DNA of 32,133 bases from an uncultured Oscillospiraceae bacterium. GTDB lineage: Bacteria; Bacillota; Clostridia; Oscillospirales; Oscillospiraceae. A program made the position numbers and the translations under genes. Below, in pieces: positions 15,704 through 23,128 of this stretch. The notes below the pieces were generated by a model, which was not told the origin of the DNA, did no database searches, and saw nothing but the letters and a program-made list of their open reading frames with translations. The stretch is from NCBI GenBank assembly GCA_910587255.1, contig CAJUKT010000061.1, positions 1-32,133 of the forward strand. Direction: 5' to 3'. Every line of letters begins with the position of its first letter. The stretch's first letter is position 1.

Positions 15704-18067
15704 ATGACATTGACAATTGACGACTTGAAGACGGAACACTCATTCCAAGGTACATGGATCACCGACAAAACCATTCCCTATGACCGGAAGAAGTCCCCCG
15801 TTCCGCTTTGTGTTCGTAAAACTTTCACATTGAAAAAGAAACTGCGGCGGGCAATACTCTACGCCACTGCGGTGGGCAGCTATTATGTGACCGTGAACGG
15901 GGAAAAGATCACGGCGGAAATGCTGGCGCCCGGTTACACCAGCTACGCAAAATACCTGCAATATCAGGCCTACGATGTGACGGAGCAATTGAATGCGGAA
16001 AATGAGCTGTACGCTGTGGTGTCCGGCGGATGGGCCGTTGGACTCTTTGGATTTATCGGCGCAGCCCGGAACTATGCTCCCCGGCAGCTGTTCCGCTGTG
16101 ACTTGGTGCTGGAATACACCGACGGCAGTGCCGATATCATTGCAACAGACCGAAACTGGTCGGTCAGTACCCAGGGAGCATACCGTGTTGCCGGCATCTA
16201 TGAGGGCGTGCATTACGATGCCCGGATCGCCCCGGGAAACACTCCTTGGAAACCGGCGGATGAGGCCTCCTGGCGCTGCAACCCGAAACTCCGCTGCACC
16301 TACGGTGTGCTGGCCTACCGTCAGGAGCATCTGCACCCTATTGCACAGCACCCATCCAGGCGCGGCGGCACCATCTATGATTTCGGGCAGAACTGCTCTG
16401 CCGTGGTCTGTATGAAGATCAAAAACGCCGCGTCGGGCCAGTGCATCCGGGTGCGCCATGCCGAGGTACTGGTGGATGGTGAGATATTCACTTCCAATTT
16501 GCGAAAAGCGGAGGCCAGCATCACCTATATCTGCCGGGAGGGGGACCAGGAATTTACCCCGGAGCTGACCACCATGGGCTTCCGCTATGCGCGGGTGCAG
16601 GGTATTGATCCGAAGGATCTGGAGATCACCGCTCAGGTTGTCAGCAGTCTGGGAGCGCCCACCGGCGGGTTCTCCTGCTCCAACCAGCTGCTCAACCAGC
16701 TCCAGAAAAACATCCAGTGGGGCGCCCGTTCCAACTTTGTGGATATTCCCACCGACTGCCCTCAGCGGGACGAACGTATGGGCTGGACAGGGGACATTGC
16801 GGTGTTCTCCTCTACAGCGTGCTTTAATTTTGATACCGCCCGCTTCTTTGACAAATGGCTGCTGGATGTCATGGCGGATCAAGGTCCCGGCGGGGGGATC
16901 CCTCTGGTGGTTCCTGCTGGAAAGCTTCCCGTTCCCAGGTTTGCAACTGCGGGTTGGGGAGACTGTGCCTCCCTCGTTCCCTGGGCGCAGTATTGGAAAA
17001 GCGGAGACAAAAAGCTCATTGCGCGGCAGTATGACAGCATCAAAAAGCTCCTGAGCGCAGAAAAATTCTGGGCATCTTTCTGCAGCATTGGGAAGCGCCG
17101 TTACATTTGGAAAATGCCTTTCCAATTCGGCGACTGGCTAAGCCCCGGAGAGAACGCCAGGCAGTGGAGGAGCAAGGGGCCCTGGATCGCCACAGCCTAT
17201 TTCTATAACACAGCCCACATCGCCGCAGAGCTGGCAAAAATCCTGGGGAAAATCGAAGATGAAGGAAACTTCCGCAAGCTGATGGTGAAAATCGAAAACG
17301 CCTACCGGAACGTTTTCCTAAACAACGACGGTCTCCTGCGGGAAGAATTCCAGACGGCCTATATCCTCCCCATTCACTTTGGAATGTTCACTTCGGAAGA
17401 ACGGAGCAAAATGGGAGGCCGGCTTGCCCGGATGGCAGAGGAAAATGATTACAAAATCTCCACCGGCTTTTTAGGAACCCCGTACCTGCTTTTTGCTCTG
17501 TCGGACACCGGACATACGGATACGGCATTCCGGGTACTGCTGAACCAGGAGTGCCCCGGCTGGCTGTATGCGGTAAAAAGCGGGGCGACCACCATTTGGG
17601 AGCGGTGGGATGCACTGCTTCCCGATGGAAGCGTAAATCTGTCCAGCGATCAGGCAAACGGCGGCGCTGCCAGCAGTGCGGATTTCGACCCTGAGGATCA
17701 GTCTGCCCCCAGCATGACCAGCTTCAACCACTATGCCTATGGTGCTGTAGGCGACTGGCTGTACCGGCGGATCGCCGGACTGGAGGCGCTGGAGCCTGGC
17801 TGGAAGCGGTTCCGGGTCAACCCCCACCCCGGCGGCGGACTTACCTGGGCGCAGGCCCACACCCAGACCCCCTATGGCACGGCACGCGCTCACTGGAAGA
17901 TAGAAGGAACCGCCTTTGAACTGACGGTGGAGGTTCCGGGCGGAACCTCCTGTGAGGCCCTCATCCCAGACGGCACAGAGAATATTCTGACGGAAGGGAC
18001 CCACGTGCTGCGCTGCAAGTACCGTGCATCATATGCGGACAAGGCAGCGGCGCCGGCAATGAAGTAA
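15704..18067 (+). CDS. GH78 alpha-L-rhamnosidase (second)
   Basis: 787 residues. N-terminal beta-domains (LYATAVGSYYVTVNG, LAPGYTSYAKYLQYQAYDVT, VVSGGWAVG) precede the catalytic (alpha/alpha)6 domain with D-C-P-Q-R-D-E-R-M-G-W-T-G-D at 351-364, a full match to the GH78 acid motif. SGATTIWERWDALLPDG and SFNHYAYGAVGDWLYRRIAG are also typical. A C-terminal beta-sandwich ends the protein. No signal peptide. It is more canonical than, and clearly diverged from, the first copy, so the two probably differ in linkage or aglycone preference. AGGAG lies upstream of the ATG. It is divergent from GH78-1 and ends at a hairpin facing the TetR gene. Confidence 0.92.
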   Translation: MTLTIDDLKTEHSFQGTWITDKTIPYDRKKSPVPLCVRKTFTLKKKLRRAILYATAVGSYYVTVNGEKITAEMLAPGYTSYAKYLQYQAYDVTEQLNAENELYAVVSGGWAVGLFGFIGAARNYAPRQLFRCDLVLEYTDGSADIIATDRNWSVSTQGAYRVAGIYEGVHYDARIAPGNTPWKPADEASWRCNPKLRCTYGVLAYRQEHLHPIAQHPSRRGGTIYDFGQNCSAVVCMKIKNAASGQCIRVRHAEVLVDGEIFTSNLRKAEASITYICREGDQEFTPELTTMGFRYARVQGIDPKDLEITAQVVSSLGAPTGGFSCSNQLLNQLQKNIQWGARSNFVDIPTDCPQRDERMGWTGDIAVFSSTACFNFDTARFFDKWLLDVMADQGPGGGIPLVVPAGKLPVPRFATAGWGDCASLVPWAQYWKSGDKKLIARQYDSIKKLLSAEKFWASFCSIGKRRYIWKMPFQFGDWLSPGENARQWRSKGPWIATAYFYNTAHIAAELAKILGKIEDEGNFRKLMVKIENAYRNVFLNNDGLLREEFQTAYILPIHFGMFTSEERSKMGGRLARMAEENDYKISTGFLGTPYLLFALSDTGHTDTAFRVLLNQECPGWLYAVKSGATTIWERWDALLPDGSVNLSSDQANGGAASSADFDPEDQSAPSMTSFNHYAYGAVGDWLYRRIAGLEALEPGWKRFRVNPHPGGGLTWAQAHTQTPYGTARAHWKIEGTAFELTVEVPGGTSCEALIPDGTENILTEGTHVLRCKYRASYADKAAAPAMK

Positions 18068-18078
18068 TACAAAACAGT

Positions 18079-18110
18079 CCCCGAACCACAGCCTTTTCGT
18101 GGTTCAGGGG
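18079..18110. terminator. Hairpin between convergent genes
   Basis: CCCCGAACCAC, an 8-nt loop and GTGGTTCAGGGG (one bulged A), just after the rhamnosidase stop and before the end of the TetR gene. The T-tract is weak on both sides, but position and stem strength suit a bidirectional terminator. Confidence 0.6.
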
Positions 18111-18142
18111 GCGTTTATAAAATTTACGGGCTTATTTGTTGG

Positions 18143-18730
18143 CTACCTGTCCACCGCCCTTTGGATGAGCGCGTCGATCAGCCCCGCCACCTGCTCCGGC
18201 GGCAGGGCGCAGCCATTCTGAACCCAGCGGTGGATGATCCCCGTACCCCCCATGTAGAGATATTGCAGAATATACTCCCGCTCCTCCGGGGCGCAGGGCA
18301 GCGTCAGCTCCGGCGCGAGGCCGAAATACCCCTCAATAATCTGCCGCTGCACCGGCTGGTTGGCGTTGAGGTACTCGTCCCGGTAGACCAACAGCCGAAA
18401 CCGCTCCCGGTTGTCCCGAATGTAGGCCAGCATAGGCGCGGTGTCCACCCCGCCCTCCTGGTTCATGGCCCGGATGTGCTCCAGCAGTGCCTGGGCCAGC
18501 TCGCCCCCCATCTCCTGGTACAGCGCGGGCACGTCGTTGTAGTAGGCGTAAAAGGTGGAGCGGTTCAGCTCCGCCAGCTCGCACAGCTCCTTCACTGTGA
18601 TGTGCTCCACCGGCTTGTCCCGCAGCAGCTCCAGCAGGCCCTCCCGCAGCAGCCGCTTGGTGAGCCGGGTGCGCTGGTTCTCCTGCTTTTGTGCATTTCG
18701 TGGATTCCCGGAAAAATGGCGCAAATCCAA
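18143..18730 (-). CDS. TetR/AcrR-family transcriptional regulator
   Basis: About 195 residues. The N-terminal helix-turn-helix reads RLTKRLLREGLLELL, then ITVKELCELAELNRSTFYAYYNDVPALYQEM, the standard TetR pattern. The remaining 120 residues are a helical ligand-binding or dimer domain resembling the TetR_C_33 type. I chose the TTG at 18730, which has GGAGAGG upstream. A further in-frame ATG at 18835 lies upstream of the predicted promoter (TTGACA at 18835-18830), so it cannot be used from that promoter. It is divergent from the anchored GH3 gene, and a palindrome lies in the shared promoter region, so it most likely represses that gene and itself. Confidence 0.82.
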   Translation of the reverse strand: MDLRHFSGNPRNAQKQENQRTRLTKRLLREGLLELLRDKPVEHITVKELCELAELNRSTFYAYYNDVPALYQEMGGELAQALLEHIRAMNQEGGVDTAPMLAYIRDNRERFRLLVYRDEYLNANQPVQRQIIEGYFGLAPELTLPCAPEEREYILQYLYMGGTGIIHRWVQNGCALPPEQVAGLIDALIQRAVDR

Positions 18731-18781
18731 CACTTCCTCTCCGTCTGTTGTTTTCCTGTCGTCCGGCGCGTGAATTGATGG

Positions 18782-18835
18782 TTGAAAACCAACACTGTGT
18801 TTATTACAATACGCCTTGCCAGATAAATATGTCAA
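18782..18835. promoter_or_regulatory. Overlapping divergent promoters with a TetR-type operator
   Basis: Rightward: TTGAAA (18782-18787), 17 bp, TACAAT (18805-18810). Leftward: TTGACA (18835-18830), 18 bp, TATTGT (18811-18806). The two -10 boxes overlap. AACAC-T-GTGTT (18791-18801) is an odd-centred palindrome inside the rightward spacer and just past the leftward -10, so one bound dimer could block both. Confidence 0.65.
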
Positions 18836-18867
18836 GCAGAAAATTCCAACACGAGGAGAGGATTTGA

Positions 18868-21800
18868 ATGGCGAAAGAGAAATCCGCAGCGGGCGGCGGG
18901 AAGCTGCCTGTGGTGATTGTCAGCGTCCTGCTGGTGATCGCGCTGATCGTCAACGTGGTGTGCATCCAGATGTTCGCCGCCATCAACACCTTCATGGCGG
19001 CAAACCTGAACAGCCGCCTGCCCGGAGCCCACGGTTCCGCCACCGCCGAACAGCTCACCCCGGCGCAGGCCAAGGAAGCGTCCCTGGCCATGGCCCAGGA
19101 GCTGGCTGCCGAGGGCATCGTCCTGCTGGAAAACAGGGACAACGCCCTGCCGCTGGCGGGCGGCACCAAGGTGAATCTATTCGGCTACGCCACCGTGTCC
19201 CCCCTCTACGGCGGCACGGGCAGTGGCGCCAGTGACACGTCTTCCAACGTAGACTTGGTGCAGGGCCTCACCAACGCCGGACTGGAGGTTAACCAGGAGC
19301 TGGTGGACTTCTACAAAAACTCCGGCGTGAAGCGGGGGGATCAGGCCGGGTTTACCGGCTCCAACTTCACCCCCGCCGAGGTGTCTGCGGACAAATACGG
19401 TGATTCCCTGCTGGCAAACGCCAAAGCCTTCTCCGACACGGCGGTGGTGATGTTCTCCCGTATCGGCGGCGAGGGCGGCGACCTGCCCATGGATATGGAA
19501 GCGGCAGGCTACAGCCAGGCCGGGGGGAACCGCAGCTACCTGGAGCTCACCCAGGACGAGGAGGATCTGCTGGAACTGGTCAAGGCCCAGGGCTTTGGCA
19601 AGGTCATCGTACTGATCAACTCCTCCCACGCCATGGAGCTGGGCTTCCTGGAGGACGGCGTGGACGCCGCTTTGTGGATCGGCGGCCCCGGCAGCCGGGG
19701 CATGGACGCGGTGGGCCAGGTGCTGGCGGGGACGGTGAATCCCTCCGGGCGGCTCCCCGACACCTACGCCTACGACCACACCACCGCCCCCGCCTACTGG
19801 AACGCGGGCGACTTTACCTACGGCAACCTGGATAAGCGCAACTACGTAGAGTACGTGGAGGGCATCTACGTGGGCTACCGCTTCTATGAGACCCGCTTCA
19901 TCGACAACGCCACGGGCAAATGCGATGAAGCGGCCTATGAAAAGACCGTCCAGTACCCCTTCGGCTACGGGCTGAGCTACACCACTTTTGAACAGTCTAT
20001 TGAGGACTTCTCCGTGGACAAGGGCACCGTCACCATGAAGGTGAAGGTCACGAATACCGGGGACGCGGCGGGCAAGGACGTGGCTCAGGTGTACTTCACC
20101 GCCCCCTACACCGTGGGCGGCATTGAGAAAGCCCACGTGGTGCTGGCCGCCTTCGGCAAGACCGGGCTGCTCCAGCCGGGGGACAGTGAGACCCTCACCC
20201 TCACCTTCGCAGTGGACGATATGGCCTCCTATGACGAGAACGGCGCGGGGTGCTACGTGCTGGAGGCCGGAACCTACCAAATTAAGCTGATGGCCAACGC
20301 CCATGAGGTCATCGACAGCCGGGAGTATGTGGTGGATCAGACCGTCACCTACGGCGAGGGGAACCCCCGCAGCGGCGACCTCACTGCCGCCGTCAACCGT
20401 TTCGAGGACGTGTCCAACGGCCAAATCACCCAGTACGTCTCCCGCGCCGACTGGGAGGGCACCACCCCCAAGGCCCGCCAGGACGGCAAGGCGGCCTCCG
20501 ATTCCACCGTGGCCGCCCTCACCGCCGGTGCCGTCTACGACAGCGACCCCAGCGACCCGGCCATCACCTTTGCCAACAACGGCCTCACCCTGGAGGACAT
20601 GGCAGGACTTCCCTATGACGACCCCAAGTGGGAGAAGCTACTGGAGCAGCTCAGCGTGGAGGACATGACCAAGATGATCTCCAACGGCGGTTGGTCCACC
20701 CCGGAGGTGGCCAGCGTGGGTAAGCCCGCCACCAACGACCTGGACGGCCCGGCGGGCATCAACAGCCTGGTCAGCGATCTGAAGGGCGTGGCCTACCCCA
20801 GCGAGGCCCTGATCGGCGCGTCCTGGAACCAGGAGCTGCTGGGGAGCTTCGGCCACACCTTCGGCGCGGAGGCCACGGCCAACCATGTGGTGGGCCTGTA
20901 CGCCCCCGCCGTGAACATCCACCGCACCCCCTATTCCGGGCGGAACTTTGAGTACTACTCCGAGGACGCCCTGCTGTCCGGCAAACTGGGCGCGGCCATG
21001 GTCCGGGGCTACGCCAGCCAGGGCGTGTACGCCTATGTGAAGCACTTCGCCCTCAACGACCAGGAGAGCAACCGCCTGTCCATTTCCGTGTGGTCCAACG
21101 AACAGGCCATGCGGGAGCTTTACCTGAAGGCCTTCGAGGTGGTGGTGAAGGAGGGCAAAAGCACCGCCATGATGAGCAGCTACAGCTACCTGGGCGACAC
21201 CTGGGCGGGAGCCAGCCGGGCCCTGCTCACCGAGGTTCTGCGGGACGAGTGGGGCTTCCAGGGCACCGTGGTCACCGACTCCGCCATGGGCAATACCAGC
21301 TGGATGGACATCAACCTGGCCCTGCGGGCCGGGGGCGACATGATGCTGTGCCTCATGGGTGTGAACCTGGACAGCAGCACCAACACCGCCCAGCAGGAGA
21401 TGCGCCGGGCCTGCCACAACATCCTCTACACCCAGGCCAACAGCGCCGCCGTGGCTGCCGCCGCGGACACCTCTCCTTACTGGCTGGTGCTGCTGGTGGT
21501 GCTGGATACCACCGTGATCGCCGCCGCCCTGTTCGTGTTCCTGGGGCGGACCACGCTCAGGGAAAAGCTGAATATTGCCGTTAAGATTGGGATTGTGGTG
21601 GTGCTTGCCGCTGTACTGGCGCTCATCTTCTGGGCCTGCTTCTTCCGCTCCGGCGGGGTGGCCGCAGCTGATCCCAACGCCTCCCAGGACGTGCCCACCC
21701 AGTCTGGGGAGCCCACGCAGACCGACGCGCCCGCACCCTCTGAGCCGCCTGCCCAGACCGGGGACGTGTTCCTCCAGATGGACGGCGCGGGGATTGACGG

Positions 21801-22656
21801 TAACGACTGGCTGAAATGCCACGCCATTCTGCGCAATGACGGCACATTTACCATCACTGTGGACTACAACGCGGAGAATTGCGGCATCGAGACGGACAGC
21901 GGGACCTGGACGGAGAACGAGGACGGCTCTTTGGCCCTCACCGGGACGCGGGACTTCACCGCCACCTTGGCGGACGGCGCGTATACCATGGAGGTGCTAA
22001 ACGACGAAACCAGCATCACCTGCCTGCTCACCGGGACTCCCGGCGGCGGGGCCCAGCCTGACGGCGACGTGTTTGCTCAGCTGGACGGTATGGGTGTGGG
22101 AGAGGAAAACGCCTGGCTGGCCGCCCATGTGATTCTGCGCAAAGACGGCACCTTTACCGTGACGGTGGATTACAACGCGGAGAACTCCGGCATTGAAACG
22201 GACAGCGGCACCTGGACAGAAAATGAGGACGGCTCCCTGGCCCTCACCGGCACACGGGATTTCACTGTCACCCTGGCGGACGGCGTATATACCATGGAGT
22301 TTGTCAACGCTGAGACCAACATCCCATGTGCTGTCACCGGGACGGCCAATGCGGGTCCGGCCCAGCCTGACGGCGCGTTTGCCCAGCTGGACGGCGCGGG
22401 GATTGACGGTAACGACTGGCTGAAATGCCACGCCATTCTGCGCAAAGACGGCACATTTACCATCACGGTGGACTACAACGCGGAAAACTCCGGGATTGAG
22501 ACGGACAGCGGCACCTGGACGGAGAACGAGGACGGTTCCCTGGCCCTCACTGGCACCCGGGACTTCACCGTCACTCTGACCGACGGTGTATATACCATGG
22601 AGGTCATCAACGCTGAGACTGGAATTGAGTGTGTGCTGACTTCTGTATCACAGTAG
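18868..22656 (+). CDS. Membrane-anchored permuted GH3 glycosidase with three C-terminal extracellular repeats
   Basis: 1262 residues. Residues 12-36 are a transmembrane anchor after a Lys-rich start. The GH3 sandwich follows (EGIVLLENRDNALPL; GGTGSGASD; RIGGEGGD with the likely acid/base Glu), then the fibronectin-III-like domain (VKVTNTGDAAGKDVAQVYF). The barrel is last (NDLDGPAGINSL; YAPAVNIHRTPYSGRNFEYYSED; KHFALNDQE; GTVVTDSAM with likely nucleophile Asp804). Two further membrane helices (872-893, 903-926) are separated by a basic loop. By the positive-inside rule both the catalytic part and the tail face outward. After a Pro/Thr-rich linker come three repeats of about 85 residues (from 966, 1067 and 1170). 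Beta-glucosidase or a related activity is likely; the repeats are unassigned. Control is by the divergent TetR gene. Confidence 0.88.
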   Translation: MAKEKSAAGGGKLPVVIVSVLLVIALIVNVVCIQMFAAINTFMAANLNSRLPGAHGSATAEQLTPAQAKEASLAMAQELAAEGIVLLENRDNALPLAGGTKVNLFGYATVSPLYGGTGSGASDTSSNVDLVQGLTNAGLEVNQELVDFYKNSGVKRGDQAGFTGSNFTPAEVSADKYGDSLLANAKAFSDTAVVMFSRIGGEGGDLPMDMEAAGYSQAGGNRSYLELTQDEEDLLELVKAQGFGKVIVLINSSHAMELGFLEDGVDAALWIGGPGSRGMDAVGQVLAGTVNPSGRLPDTYAYDHTTAPAYWNAGDFTYGNLDKRNYVEYVEGIYVGYRFYETRFIDNATGKCDEAAYEKTVQYPFGYGLSYTTFEQSIEDFSVDKGTVTMKVKVTNTGDAAGKDVAQVYFTAPYTVGGIEKAHVVLAAFGKTGLLQPGDSETLTLTFAVDDMASYDENGAGCYVLEAGTYQIKLMANAHEVIDSREYVVDQTVTYGEGNPRSGDLTAAVNRFEDVSNGQITQYVSRADWEGTTPKARQDGKAASDSTVAALTAGAVYDSDPSDPAITFANNGLTLEDMAGLPYDDPKWEKLLEQLSVEDMTKMISNGGWSTPEVASVGKPATNDLDGPAGINSLVSDLKGVAYPSEALIGASWNQELLGSFGHTFGAEATANHVVGLYAPAVNIHRTPYSGRNFEYYSEDALLSGKLGAAMVRGYASQGVYAYVKHFALNDQESNRLSISVWSNEQAMRELYLKAFEVVVKEGKSTAMMSSYSYLGDTWAGASRALLTEVLRDEWGFQGTVVTDSAMGNTSWMDINLALRAGGDMMLCLMGVNLDSSTNTAQQEMRRACHNILYTQANSAAVAAAADTSPYWLVLLVVLDTTVIAAALFVFLGRTTLREKLNIAVKIGIVVVLAAVLALIFWACFFRSGGVAAADPNASQDVPTQSGEPTQTDAPAPSEPPAQTGDVFLQMDGAGIDGNDWLKCHAILRNDGTFTITVDYNAENCGIETDSGTWTENEDGSLALTGTRDFTATLADGAYTMEVLNDETSITCLLTGTPGGGAQPDGDVFAQLDGMGVGEENAWLAAHVILRKDGTFTVTVDYNAENSGIETDSGTWTENEDGSLALTGTRDFTVTLADGVYTMEFVNAETNIPCAVTGTANAGPAQPDGAFAQLDGAGIDGNDWLKCHAILRKDGTFTITVDYNAENSGIETDSGTWTENEDGSLALTGTRDFTVTLTDGVYTMEVINAETGIECVLTSVSQ
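21763..22653 (+). repeat. Three in-frame repeats of about 300 bp
   Basis: Units begin near 21763, 22066 and 22372. Each codes for a module with (A/V)ILR-DGTFT-TVDYNAE, GIETDSGTWTENEDGSLALTGTRDFT and a YTME strand. Units 1 and 3 are closer to each other in DNA than to unit 2; 21781-21836 and 22391-22446 are identical. This points to recent duplication or gene conversion. Confidence 0.9.
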
Positions 22657-22669
22657 CATTGGGAACTTC

Positions 22670-22692
22670 TTCTTTGTAGACACTGGTGCAAT
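22670..22692. repeat. 23-bp dispersed repeat, copy 1
   Basis: Starts TTCTTTGTAGACACTGG and ends TGCAAT. It matches 24707-24729 at 22 of 23 positions. It follows the GH3 gene by 13 bp. Role unknown. Confidence 0.8.
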
Positions 22693-22708
22693 CTATCCGT
22701 GAAAATCA

Positions 22709-22746
22709 CGGTAGCAGGTTTCCGCTGTGTGTGGGAACCTGCTGCC
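22709..22746. terminator. Strong hairpin after the anchored GH3 gene
   Basis: CGGTAGCAGGTTTCC and GGGAACCTGCTGCCG pair over nearly all of 15 bp with a 9-nt loop. There is no T-run, so this is a weak terminator call; a protein-binding or structural role at the element end is possible. Confidence 0.45.
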
Positions 22747-22753
22747 GTAGGGT

Positions 22754-22779
22754 TTGACCACATAACCAGCCACAGACAG
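22754..22779. repeat. 26-bp arm-like repeat, right end of element 1
   Basis: Begins TTGACCACATAAC and ends AGCCACAGACAG. It matches 31632-31657 at 25 of 26 positions in the same orientation. One copy lies 110 bp before an att site and the other 87 bp after one, as expected for integrase arm-binding sites at the right and left ends of related elements. Confidence 0.7.
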
Positions 22780-22888
22780 GCGTGGAAACAACGGACATCC
22801 TGCTTTTAGAAAGTACTGAAAAGAGATTGAGTCGTAACAAAAAGAGCTAAAAAGAAACGGGAAAGATTATAAAAATGTTTCTTTGCCT

Positions 22889-22934
22889 GTTGGTAAGGAT
22901 GAGGTCTCCAGTTCAAATCTGGATAGCAGCTCCA
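22889..22934 (+). repeat. Attachment site: 3' half of tRNA-Thr(GGT), left copy
   Basis: 46 bp identical to 31500-31545. It reads as a tRNA 3' half: anticodon loop TTGGTAA (anticodon GGT), stem GGATG, variable loop, T-arm TCCAG-TTCAAAT-CTGGA, acceptor strand TAGCAGC, discriminator T, and CCA. The 5' half of a tRNA is absent upstream, so this is an att remnant and not a functional gene. Confidence 0.88.
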
Positions 22935-22936
22935 AG

Positions 22937-22970
22937 AAACTCCTGAAATCGCTGGATTTCGGGAGTTTTT
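22937..22970 (+). terminator. Terminator just inside the left end of element 2
   Basis: AAACTCCTGAAATC, GCTG loop, GATTTCGGGAGTTT, then T's. It follows the tRNA CCA by two bases, so it would end transcription running through the att or tRNA into the element. Confidence 0.8.
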
Positions 22971-22993
22971 GTTCTGTTTTGGGCGAAAATAAT

Positions 22994-23040
22994 GTGGGTC
23001 AAGTTGTGGGTCAGGCAGGACGACCCACAACTTGACCCAC
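22994..23040. repeat. 19-bp inverted repeats, integrase arm-like sites at left end of element 2
   Basis: GTGGGTCAAGTTGTGGGTC (22994-23012), 9 bp, then its perfect complement GACCCACAACTTGACCCAC (23022-23040). One more copy with a single mismatch lies at 31367-31385 near the right end. They lie 60 bp inside the att site and just downstream of the integrase gene. There is no T-run, so it is not a simple terminator. Confidence 0.75.
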
Positions 23041-23128
23041 ACGGCGAAATGTCCGGAAAGGTTTCAAGAGCACCGGGCAGGAAGTTTGGCTTTCCTGCCC
23101 GGTGCTTTTGGCGTTGCTGGGTTGATTT

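Larger units (their letters stand above)
22657..22888. other. Non-coding right end of element 1
   Basis: No gene seen. It holds the 23-bp repeat (22670-22692), a strong hairpin (22709-22746), the 26-bp arm-like repeat (22754-22779) and a purine-rich stretch leading to the att site. Confidence 0.6.
1..22934. mobile_element. Element 1 (partial): mobilizable element with putative glycoside-utilisation cargo
   Basis: The backbone (relaxase, ribbon-helix-helix partner, oriT-like block, winged-helix gene, divergent DUF6076-type gene) has the same order as complete element 2. In element 2 the DUF6076-type gene is followed by cargo and then the att site; here it is followed by the 5.2-22.66 kb glycoside island and then the att copy at 22889. 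A 26-bp repeat at 22754, just inside this end, recurs just inside the left end of element 3, as expected for paired integrase arm sites. The left end and integrase are outside the window. The backbone as a mobile element is well supported; including the whole island is inference. Confidence 0.5.

Noticed and set aside
15740..17125. Long minus-strand frame of 461 codons
   Set aside because: Antisense to GH78-2, no recognisable domain, no ribosome site.
20638..21822. Long minus-strand frame of 394 codons, rich in His and Gly
   Set aside because: Antisense to the anchored GH3 gene; composition typical of a shadow frame.
22889..22934. A functional tRNA-Thr gene
   Set aside because: Only the anticodon loop and 3' half are present. 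The upstream sequence cannot form the acceptor 5' strand, D-arm or anticodon 5' strand.
22994..23040. Rho-independent terminator
   Set aside because: The stem is perfect but has no T-run, and a third copy at the other end of the element points to integrase arm sites.
22806..23042. Minus-strand frame over the left att copy (contains PDLNWRPHPY)
   Set aside because: Same antisense-tRNA artefact; it also crosses the arm-site inverted repeat.
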